Assembly: GCF_021531915.1 (NCBI RefSeq) | Contig: NZ_JAFBIV010000002.1 | Location: 241,853-305,852, forward strand | Direction: 5' to 3' | Origin: Oscillibacter valericigenes | GTDB lineage: Bacteria > Bacillota > Clostridia > Oscillospirales > Oscillospiraceae | DNA length: 64,000 nucleotides | In this document: positions 58,287-64,000 of the stretch, piece by piece | How the letters are laid out: each line of letters starts with the position of its first letter | Position numbering within the stretch: the first letter of the stretch is position 1 | Made by a program: the position numbers and the translations under genes | The notes under the pieces: generated by a model | Told to the model about the DNA's origin: nothing | Database searches by the model: none | The model's input: the letters and a program-made list of their open reading frames with translations, nothing else

Positions 58287-60113
58287 CTATTCATTTTCGT
58301 GAAAATGCTTCCAGACCGCCTCCGCCGTATTCCGGGGCACCACGGCGGCCAGGGTGTCCACATCCGCCTCCTTGATGGCCTTGATGGTGCCGAAATGCTT
58401 CCGCAGCTCCTCCCGGCGCTTGGGCCCCAGGCTGGGGATACCGTCCAAAGCGGACTTCATGGTGCTTTTTGTGTGGCTCTCGTGGTGGTAGGTAATGGCG
58501 AAGCGGTGGGTCTCCTCCTGGATCTGGCCGATCAGGGAGAACACCGCCTGATTGTTGACGATGCCGATCTCCCGGCCCTCCGGTGTCACCAGAGCACGGG
58601 TGCGGTGGCGGTCGTCCTTCACCATGCCGAAGATGGGGACGGACACGCCGAATTCCTCTGCCACCGCCAGGGCGGCCCGGGCGTGGGTCTCGCCGCCGTC
58701 AATGAGAAACACATCCGGCAGGGGCAGGAATTTCTCGTCCCCGTCCGCCGCCCGCTGGAGCCTGCGGCGCAGGACCTCCTGCATGGAGGCGTAGTCATCG
58801 GGGTGGCCCGCCAGTTCCTTGATGCGGAAGCGGCGATAGGCGGATTTCAGGGGCCGGGTGCCGCTGTACACCACCATGGACGCCACGATGTCGCTCTTAC
58901 CGGTGTTGGAGATGTCGAAGGACTCCATGCGCCCGGGCGGGGCCGGCAGGTCCAGCAGCTTGCCCAGCACCTCCAGGGTGTGGGCCACACGCTCCTGGGC
59001 GGTGGTGGCACGCTCCGCCTCCTCGGCGGCGTTGCGCTGGGCCATGGTTTGCAGGTCCGCCTTTTCCCCCCGCTGGGGAACGTGGACCCAGACCTTGCGG
59101 CCCGCCCGCTTGGTCAGGACCTGAGACAGGTCCTCACAATAGCCCTCCGCTGCAAAGGGAAGCAGAATTTCATGGGGCAGAATGGCCCGGGGCAGGTAAT
59201 ACTGGGCCGTCAGGGAGGAGAGCATCTCCTCCTCCGTTTCCTCCATGGGTGCGGCGAACAGCTCCGTCTCCCGGCCCGCCAGATTGCCGTTTTCCATGTG
59301 GAGAATGGCGTAGCAGCACTTGCCGGCCCCCCGGTACAATCCCCAGATATCCGTGTCGGCGCAGAGACCGGCAATGACCGTCTGCTTTTTGGAAAGCGCG
59401 GCGATGGCGTTGATACGGTCCCGGAGCTGGGCCGCCTGCTCGAACCGCAGGGCCTCGGCCTCGGCCTCCATCTCGGCGGTCATCTCCCGCAGGAGCTGCT
59501 TCGACTTGCCCTCCAATAACTGGCAGGCCTGCTGGATACGGCGGTTATACTCCTCCGCCGTCATGTCAGGACGGCAGAAGCCATCGCACCGGCCCATGTG
59601 GAAATTCAGGCAGGGCCGCTCCGCACCGATGTCCCGGGGGAATTTTCGGCTGCAGGTAGGCAGCCGCAGGGCCGTCAGTACTGCGTCCAGAGCCTGACGG
59701 GTCTCGAACCGGCCGCCGAAGGGGCCGAAGTACCGGGCACTGTCATTGGCAGCCCGGTTCGTCATGGTGAACCGGGGGTAGGTCTCCCGGGACAGGCGGA
59801 CGAAGGGGTAGCCCTTGTCATCCTTCAGCAGGATGTTGTACCGGGGCATATGGCGCTTGATCAGGGAGTTTTCCAGCACCAGGGCCTCAAACTCGCTGGA
59901 GACGAAGATGGTATCAAAGTGGTCCACCTGGCTCACCATCTGCCGGGTCTTGGCGGTATGGGAGGCGCTGTCCTGGAAATACTGGCTGACCCGGTTTTTC
60001 AGTTTTTTCGCCTTGCCCACATAGATGACCTTGCCGCTCTTGTCCATCATCAGATAGACGCCCGGCAGCAGGGGCAGGTCGTTGGCTTTGGCCTTCAGCT
60101 CCTCACGGGTCAT
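58287..60113 (-). CDS. uvrC: excinuclease ABC subunit C
   Basis: The 608-residue protein makes both incisions in nucleotide excision repair. It has the GIY-YIG nuclease domain (LPGVYLMMDKSGKVIYVGKAKKLKNR-type start, residues about 18-95), a UvrB-binding UVR segment (AEAEALRFEQAAQLRDRINA near 210) and an RNase-H-like C-terminal nuclease (ESFDISNTGKSDIVASMVVY, then FLIDGGETHARAALAVAEEF). A helix-hairpin-helix ends it (SALDGIPSLGPKRREELRKHF). ATG 60113 has GGAAGGAGGG upstream; a longer frame of 12 residues is rejected. Confidence 0.97.
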   Translation of the reverse strand: MTREELKAKANDLPLLPGVYLMMDKSGKVIYVGKAKKLKNRVSQYFQDSASHTAKTRQMVSQVDHFDTIFVSSEFEALVLENSLIKRHMPRYNILLKDDKGYPFVRLSRETYPRFTMTNRAANDSARYFGPFGGRFETRQALDAVLTALRLPTCSRKFPRDIGAERPCLNFHMGRCDGFCRPDMTAEEYNRRIQQACQLLEGKSKQLLREMTAEMEAEAEALRFEQAAQLRDRINAIAALSKKQTVIAGLCADTDIWGLYRGAGKCCYAILHMENGNLAGRETELFAAPMEETEEEMLSSLTAQYYLPRAILPHEILLPFAAEGYCEDLSQVLTKRAGRKVWVHVPQRGEKADLQTMAQRNAAEEAERATTAQERVAHTLEVLGKLLDLPAPPGRMESFDISNTGKSDIVASMVVYSGTRPLKSAYRRFRIKELAGHPDDYASMQEVLRRRLQRAADGDEKFLPLPDVFLIDGGETHARAALAVAEEFGVSVPIFGMVKDDRHRTRALVTPEGREIGIVNNQAVFSLIGQIQEETHRFAITYHHESHTKSTMKSALDGIPSLGPKRREELRKHFGTIKAIKEADVDTLAAVVPRNTAEAVWKHFHENE

Positions 60114-60151
60114 ACGTATCCCTCCTTCCCATAGCATGTCCCGAAACAAAG

Positions 60152-60174
60152 AAGCGGCTCCGATGGAGCCGCTT
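60152..60174 (-). terminator. terminator after the HPr gene
   Basis: AAGCGGCTCC, loop, GGAGCCGCTT, followed on the minus strand by CTTTGTTT. Confidence 0.7.
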
Positions 60175-60194
60175 CCCAGGGTCTGTATCCTGTG

Positions 60195-60458
60195 TTATTC
60201 GCCGAAGTTGTCGTTCACCAGCTCCACCAGAGCGGCGACAGCTTCCTTTTCGTCAGTGCCGTCGGCAATCAGGGTGATGGTGGTGCCCTTCACGATGCCC
60301 AGGGACAGCACGCCCAGCAGGCTCTTGGCATTGACACGGCGGTCTTCCTTTTCGACCCAGATGCCGCTCTTGAACTCGTTGGCCTTCTGGATGAAGAAGG
60401 TGGCAGGTCTGGCGTGCAGGCCCACTTCGTTGTTAACAGTAATTTCCTGAGTATACAT
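60195..60458 (-). CDS. ptsH: HPr-family phosphocarrier protein
   Basis: The 87-residue protein has the phosphorylatable histidine in VGLHARPATFF (His15 position) and the regulatory serine in NAKSLLGVLSLG (Ser46 position). So it can take phosphate from enzyme I and from HPr kinase, and can act with CcpA in catabolite control. It is an HPr rather than a Crh, since the histidine is present. ptsI is not adjacent. AAAAGGAGAG precedes ATG 60458; the longer frame adds an unrelated 34 residues and is rejected. Confidence 0.93.
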   Translation of the reverse strand: MYTQEITVNNEVGLHARPATFFIQKANEFKSGIWVEKEDRRVNAKSLLGVLSLGIVKGTTITLIADGTDEKEAVAALVELVNDNFGE

Positions 60459-60669
60459 GATACAGCTCTCCTTTTCTATACCAAGTCGATTTGAAGCAGC
60501 TTCGCATAGCAAGTCATTTTCTGATACCATCATAATACCCGCTTTTCGCCACCGCGTCAACGGTGATTTTCACAAATGTTTCCGGAAATCAACCGTTTGA
60601 AAAAAAGGCTTTTTGGTGGTTTAGACCACTTTTGTCCTGTTATCTAAAAAAACAGGCCTCTTTTTTCAT

Positions 60670-60705
60670 AAAAATGTCCCGCCGCAAAAGCGGCAGGACA
60701 TTTTT
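60670..60705 (-). terminator. terminator of the perR-rubrerythrin operon
   Basis: Minus-strand AAAAATGTCCTGCCGC, TTTT loop, GCGGCGGGACATTTTTATG. Confidence 0.9.
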
Positions 60706-60719
60706 AGGCGCCTTTTCTC

Positions 60720-61253
60720 TCAATAATTCTGGGCCTTCACCTGGAAATAGGCCTGGGGATGAGCGCAGACGGGGCAGACGGCGGGAGCGCTCTCGGCGAT
60801 CTCCACATGGCCGCAGTTGCGGCAGAACCACATGACCTTCTCGCCCTTCTGGAAGACCTCGCCCTTCTTCAGGTTGTCCAGCAGCTTCAGATACCGTTCC
60901 TCATGGGTCTTTTCGATCTTGGCCACGCCTTCAAACTGGGCGGCCAGGGCCAGGAAGCCCTCCTCCTCGGCGGTGCGGGCCATGTCGGCGTACATTTTGG
61001 TCCACTCCTCGTTCTCGCCGGCAGCGGCAGCTACCAGGTTCTCCATGGTGGAGCCAATGCCGTTCAGGGCCTTGAACCACAGCTTGGCGTGCTCCTTCTC
61101 GTTGAGCGCCGTCTCCTGGAAGATGGCCGCGATCTGCTCGTAGCCCTCCTTCTTGGCCTTGCTGGCAAAATAGTCATACTTGTTGCGGGCCTGGGATTCG
61201 CCGGCAAAGGCGATCCACAGATTGGCCTCGGTCTTGCTTCCTTTCAGTTCCAT
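60720..61253 (-). CDS. rbr: rubrerythrin
   Basis: The 177-residue protein reduces hydrogen peroxide in anaerobes. A ferritin-like di-iron domain has the helices [20 protein letters not shown] (first Glu), [20 protein letters not shown] (ExxH) and [19 protein letters not shown] (ExxxH type). The C-terminal rubredoxin-like domain has [20 protein letters not shown], two C-x2-C pairs. It lies 24 bases downstream of a PerR-like gene on the same strand, so both are expressed together under peroxide control. Confidence 0.96.
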   Translation of the reverse strand: MELKGSKTEANLWIAFAGESQARNKYDYFASKAKKEGYEQIAAIFQETALNEKEHAKLWFKALNGIGSTMENLVAAAAGENEEWTKMYADMARTAEEEGFLALAAQFEGVAKIEKTHEERYLKLLDNLKKGEVFQKGEKVMWFCRNCGHVEIAESAPAVCPVCAHPQAYFQVKAQNY

Positions 61254-61277
61254 AAAAATTCCCCTTTCAAAATTTGA

Positions 61278-61655
61278 TCATTTACCCGCGCAGGCGGGAC
61301 AGATCCCTGTAAATGTCAGGCTGTGACCGGTGATGGTCCAGCCCCCGGCCATGGCCGCGCGGTCCAGCGCCGCGTCATAGGGCAGGCCCCCGTCCGCCAC
61401 CTGGCCGCAGTTGGCGCAGCACAGGTGGGTGTGGGGCACCAGCACAGCGTCAAACCGGGCCACAGGACCATCCAACTGTGCCAGCCGTCCCTCTGCCGCC
61501 ATCTGCTGGAGATTGCGGTACACCGTGCCCAGGCTCAACTTGGGCAGCTCCGGTCGGAGTATGTCATAGACCATCTGTGCCGTGGGATGCTCCCGGGAGT
61601 CCCGGACCGCCTGATAGATGCGCTCCCGCTGCCGCGAATACCGCTGTTCTTTCAT
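61278..61655 (-). CDS. perR: Fur-family regulator, probably PerR-like
   Basis: The 125-residue protein has the winged-helix DNA-binding domain (REHPTAQMVYDILRPELPKL, LGTVYRNLQQMAAEGRLAQL). The metal-binding dimer domain carries VPHTHLCCANCG and ITGHSLTFTGICPACAG, so both structural-zinc C-x2-C pairs are present. Fur, Zur and PerR share this fold. Co-transcription with rubrerythrin and a PerR-like box in its own promoter point to PerR. It is shorter than typical PerR by about 15 residues. ATG 61655 is chosen because the promoter lies within any longer frame. Confidence 0.87.
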   Translation of the reverse strand: MKEQRYSRQRERIYQAVRDSREHPTAQMVYDILRPELPKLSLGTVYRNLQQMAAEGRLAQLDGPVARFDAVLVPHTHLCCANCGQVADGGLPYDAALDRAAMAGGWTITGHSLTFTGICPACAGK

Positions 61656-61669
61656 AGCCGGCTCCTTAA

Positions 61670-61684
61670 CAATAATGATTACTA
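61670..61684 (-). promoter_or_regulatory. PerR-like operator
   Basis: Minus-strand TAGTAATCATTATTG agrees with the PerR consensus TTATAATNATTATAA at 10 of 14 positions. It lies just downstream of the -10 box, over the likely start site, next to a second palindrome ACTAATATTAGT (61681-61692). Confidence 0.65.
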
Positions 61685-61689
61685 ATATT

Positions 61690-61717
61690 AGTATATCAGA
61701 GATTTTTGAAAATGCAA
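61690..61717 (-). promoter_or_regulatory. sigma-A promoter of the perR-rubrerythrin operon
   Basis: Minus-strand TTGCAT, 16 bp, TATACT. Autoregulation is likely because the operator abuts it. Confidence 0.75.
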
Positions 61718-61835
61718 GTCTTTTTTCAAGTTTTTTCAAATGTTTTTTTGCGTGATTTTGATCCTTTCGGAGATAATACCCTCAGTGGACCATTTGGGTA
61801 TCGCGCACGGATCATCGTGCAAAGGAGGAAAGACT

Positions 61836-62207
61836 TTGAAAAGATGCTTTGCGCTTTTGCTGGTGGCCCTGCTGCTGGTCTCTTCCCTGACCGCCTGCGG
61901 GCGGAACAACGGGAACGGCAACAACCAGAACGGCAGCAATACTACCGCCGGCGAAAACACCACCGGTAACAACGGCACAACCGCTCCCAACAACGGGAAC
62001 GGAGCTACCAACAACGACACCGCCAATAACAGCAACGGGACCACGAATAACGGGACCAACAACGGTGCCAACACCAATGACGGTCTGCTGAACGACACCG
62101 GCGATGTCCTGGAGGACATCGGGAACGGTGCCGGAGAGGCTCTGCAGGACACCGGCCGGGCACTGACCGGCAACAACGGCACCGCCAACCGCAACGGCAT
62201 GTATTGA
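61836..62207 (+). CDS. low-complexity Asn/Gly/Thr-rich lipoprotein
   Basis: The 123-residue protein starts at TTG 61836, with AAAGGAGG seven bases upstream. A lipoprotein signal peptide (KRCFALLLVALLLVSSLTAC) puts the lipidated cysteine near residue 21. Most of the mature part is Asn, Gly and Thr in short runs (NNGNGNNQNG, NNSNGTTNNG). A short amphipathic region follows (LLNDTGDVLEDIGNGAGEAL). I know no function for it; it may be a surface spacer or a spore- or envelope-associated protein. Earlier in-frame starts are rejected because they would block the signal peptide. It is divergent from the perR operon and ends at a strong terminator. Confidence 0.75.
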   Translation: MKRCFALLLVALLLVSSLTACGRNNGNGNNQNGSNTTAGENTTGNNGTTAPNNGNGATNNDTANNSNGTTNNGTNNGANTNDGLLNDTGDVLEDIGNGAGEALQDTGRALTGNNGTANRNGMY

Positions 62208-62220
62208 TGCCCCGCCAACA

Positions 62221-62263
62221 AACAACAGGACTTCGGCAATTGCTGAGGTCCTGTTGTTTTTTT
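62221..62263 (+). terminator. terminator of the lipoprotein gene
   Basis: AACAGGACTTCGGCA and TGCTGAGGTCCTGTT pair, followed by GTTTTTTT. Confidence 0.88.
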
Positions 62264-62314
62264 GCGGGAATCCTGTATAATCAAAAGCAGAAAACAACAG
62301 AGGGAGGCTCCTCC

Positions 62315-63007
62315 ATGCCACAGGAATTTTCCATGAACGTGATTGCCCGCATCCACAGCGATTTTGCCACCAAGTTCGGCGTTCCCCGCCAGAGCGGGCT
62401 GGTGGACGCCCTGGAAGCCACCATCGTGTTTGAACCGGAATACCGGAACCCAGACGCCCTGCGGGGACTGGAGGGCTTTTCCCACCTGTGGCTGGTGTGG
62501 GTTTTCGACCAGGCAGTGCGGAAGGAGTGGTCTCCCACGGTCCGTCCGCCCCGGCTGGGAGGCAACGTGCGCATGGGCGTCTTTGCCACCCGCTCTCCCT
62601 TCCGGCCCAACCCCATTGCCCTTTCCTGTGTGAAGCTAGCGGGCATCGAACAGACAGCGGACCGGGGAACGGTGCTGCGGGTCCGGGGTGCGGACCTGAT
62701 GGACGGCACGCCGATCCTGGACATCAAGCCCTACATCCCTTACGCCGACAGCCATCCGGAGGCCCTGGGAGGCTTTGCCGCCGCTCCGGCGGGAGAAACG
62801 CTGGAGGTCATCATTCCCCCGGAGCTGCTGGAGCGTGTTCCGGCAGACCGGCGGGAGGCTCTGCGGGGCGTGCTGGCCCAGGACCCCCGGCCTCACTATC
62901 AGAATGACCCGGAGCGGGTATATGGCTTTGGATTTGCCGGGATGGAGGTCAGGTTCTCCGTGGACGGAACACGGCTGACGGTGCGGGAGATCTCTGCCGA
63001 GGGGTGA
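62315..63007 (+). CDS. trmO: tRNA (t6A37-N6)-methyltransferase TrmO
   Basis: The 230-residue protein is TrmO (formerly UPF0066/TsaA-like), which methylates t6A37 in tRNA-Thr(GGU). Motifs are IARIHSDFATKFGVPRQSGL at the N-terminus, LEGFSHLWLVWVFDQA near residue 50, VRPPRLGGNVRMGVFATRSP and FRPNPIALSCVKL near 90, and DGTPILDIKPYIPYADS near 130. Both MtaB and TrmO in this window modify t6A37, so the tRNAs of this organism likely carry several t6A derivatives. GGGAGGCTCC precedes ATG 62315. A composite repeat starts right after the stop. Confidence 0.93.
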   Translation: MPQEFSMNVIARIHSDFATKFGVPRQSGLVDALEATIVFEPEYRNPDALRGLEGFSHLWLVWVFDQAVRKEWSPTVRPPRLGGNVRMGVFATRSPFRPNPIALSCVKLAGIEQTADRGTVLRVRGADLMDGTPILDIKPYIPYADSHPEALGGFAAAPAGETLEVIIPPELLERVPADRREALRGVLAQDPRPHYQNDPERVYGFGFAGMEVRFSVDGTRLTVREISAEG

Positions 63008-63620
63008 GGCGGAGGGTCCCCCGAACCGGGGGACGGGGGATGAACCCCCCATTTCTCTTTTTCGTGAAAAAGAGAAACGGGCCGTTCACGGTCCAAAGAG
63101 AAACCGGTTGGGCGGCTCAACCCGACACAGATGTGTCGGGTTGACCGCAATACGAGAGTTGTCGTGGCCGGTGCTTCCGAGATGCGGAAGTCTTCTGCCG
63201 GGTGCGCTATACATTGTAGCATAGCAGGCGTGCGCCGCCGCATTTGATGATTCCTCCGTGAACCGGGGTGGTAGACGTATGGGCCAGCGTCTCTTTCCGC
63301 TGCCGCTGCCCTGGAACACCCGGGTAGCACGCAGCGAAGCGGAACGCGCGGAAATAATCGCTGGTCAAATCCGATGACCACCCCCGAAAGCCGTGCCGCA
63401 TTTCCAAATGCGGGGAAGCACCATCTCTGTTTCTCAAGACCAAAGCGCACCCGGTACAGACTCCCAAATTACCGCCGCATTGACCACAACAGCTCCCGTA
63501 TTGGTCCAAACCTGCCCTTTGGTCAGGTTTGGACCCAAAAGCGTTTTCTTTTCCACCGCTGCGGCGGCGACTTTTCTTTGACGCTGTCAAAGAAAAGTGG
63601 GGGCCGCATTCCCCGTATCC
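63008..63620. repeat. long composite intergenic repeat, copy C
   Basis: About 610 non-coding bases between trmO and etfA. The left end (CCCCCCATTTCTCTTTTTCG, GGGCCGTTCACGGTCC) and the right end (TTTTCTTTGACGCTGTC, AAAGAAAAGTGGGGGCC) correspond to copies A and B. Inside are AGTTGTCGTGGCCGGTGC (left module), CACCATCTCTGTTTCTCAAG and GCGCACCCGGTACAG (right module, reversed). It contains a 12-bp palindrome pair GGTCCAAACCTG and CAGGTTTGGACC. Confidence 0.8.
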
Positions 63621-63631
63621 CTTAGGGATAC

Positions 63632-63669
63632 AAAAAGGACCTCCCCGATATCCGGGGAGGTCTTTTTTT
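63632..63669 (-). terminator. terminator downstream of etfA
   Basis: GACCTCCCCG and CCGGGGAGGTC with A and T tracts on both sides; on the minus strand it lies eight bases after the etfA stop. Confidence 0.85.
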
Positions 63670-63677
63670 CGCGTTTC

Positions 63678-64000
63678 TTACTTCGCGGCCTTGGCAGCCT
63701 TGATGGCCTCGATCAGCAGCGGGGTGACCTTGAACAGGTCGCCGCAGATGCCGTAGTCGGCGATCTCGAAGATGGGAGCGGTGTCGTTCTTGTTGACGGC
63801 GATAATGCACTCGGAGTCCTGCATACCGGCCTTGTGCTGGATGGCGCCGGAAATGCCCAGAGCGACATAGACCTTGGGATGGACGGTCTTGCCGGTCTGT
63901 CCAACCTGATGGTCGGCAGACAGCCAACCGGAGTCGATGGTGGCACGGGAGCCGCCCACGACGCCGCCCAGGACCTCAGCCAGCTCCTCAGCCAGCTTGA
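63678..64000 (-). CDS. etfA: electron transfer flavoprotein alpha subunit, 3' end
   Basis: The visible 107 codons run off the window and form the C-terminal FAD-binding domain of Etf[41 protein letters not shown] and [20 protein letters not shown], then [20 protein letters not shown]. EtfA with EtfB carries electrons for acyl-CoA dehydrogenases, often in flavin bifurcation for butyrate formation. The N-terminal part and any acyl-CoA dehydrogenase or etfB genes lie beyond the right edge. Confidence 0.96.
   Translation of the reverse strand, partial: KLAEELAEVLGGVVGGSRATIDSGWLSADHQVGQTGKTVHPKVYVALGISGAIQHKAGMQDSECIIAVNKNDTAPIFEIADYGICGDLFKVTPLLIEAIKAAKAAK

Overview
The window looks like a chromosomal segment of a GC-rich, low-oxygen gut Firmicute, most likely an Oscillospiraceae/Ruminococcaceae-type clostridium. 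The reasons are strong GGAGG ribosome-binding sites, use of GTG and TTG starts, sigma-A promoters with 16-17 bp spacers, a sortase-type surface protein, an LtaS-type lipoteichoic acid synthase, HPr, YmdB-like, Tex, DUF1846 and DUF4349 proteins, rubrerythrin, an electron-transfer flavoprotein and an FrhB-like iron-sulfur protein. The taxon is an inference from gene content. Most of the window is housekeeping; I see no prophage, CRISPR array, defence island, rRNA or tRNA gene.

Layout. 1-8.5 kb: Cys-tRNA(Pro) deacylase, YmdB-like phosphodiesterase, HAD phosphatase, a LysR regulator with a TRIC-type channel, a small XRE regulator divergent from a 67-residue protein, ECF sigma/anti-sigma pair 1 (the anti-sigma-like protein carries an M23 peptidase domain), ychF, and an EamA transporter. 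8.6-20 kb: an HtrA protease, FAD oxidoreductase, 2-hydroxyacid dehydrogenase, iron alcohol dehydrogenase, two AraC regulators, a MATE pump and the thyA-folA operon. 20-30 kb: ECF pair 2, recG, an alpha/beta hydrolase, a YfbR-type nucleotidase, mtaB, cysteine desulfurase, a second MATE pump and an RlmA-like methyltransferase. 30-42 kb: isochorismatase-like hydrolase, DUF4349 lipoprotein, FMN alpha-hydroxyacid dehydrogenase, a 924-residue surface protein behind a c-di-GMP-I riboswitch, acyl-ACP thioesterase, RidA, a cupin, a pyruvyltransferase/FrhB fusion, dCMP deaminase and XdhC. 42-64 kb: ECF operon 3 with a frameshifted last gene, tex, DUF1846, purA, purB, an alanine symporter, two COG0523 metallochaperone-like GTPases, an LTA synthase pair, uvrC, HPr, a PerR-like regulator with rubrerythrin, a low-complexity lipoprotein, trmO and the 3' end of etfA.

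Functional links. Nucleotide metabolism recurs (thyA, folA, dCMP deaminase, YfbR-type nucleotidase, purA, purB). Envelope sensing and surface building also recur: three ECF systems, HtrA, LTA synthase, and the c-di-GMP-controlled surface protein. The fur/perR-like gene and rubrerythrin form a peroxide-response unit with a PerR-like box on the promoter.

The accessory content is mostly intergenic repeats. There are three copies of a long composite repeat (12.83-13.44, 19.94-20.29 and 63.01-63.62 kb). There are two complete copies and one relative of a short element with terminal inverted repeats (30.78, 55.14 and 49.47 kb), and one IS200/IS605-type palindrome-bounded element (14.64 kb). Three small genes look broken (43.78, 54.84 and 57.91 kb). 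The most interesting leads are the riboswitch-controlled adhesin, the anti-sigma/M23 fusion, a terminator-duplicating short element, in-frame palindromes inside a fusion enzyme, and a 19-codon transcription unit.
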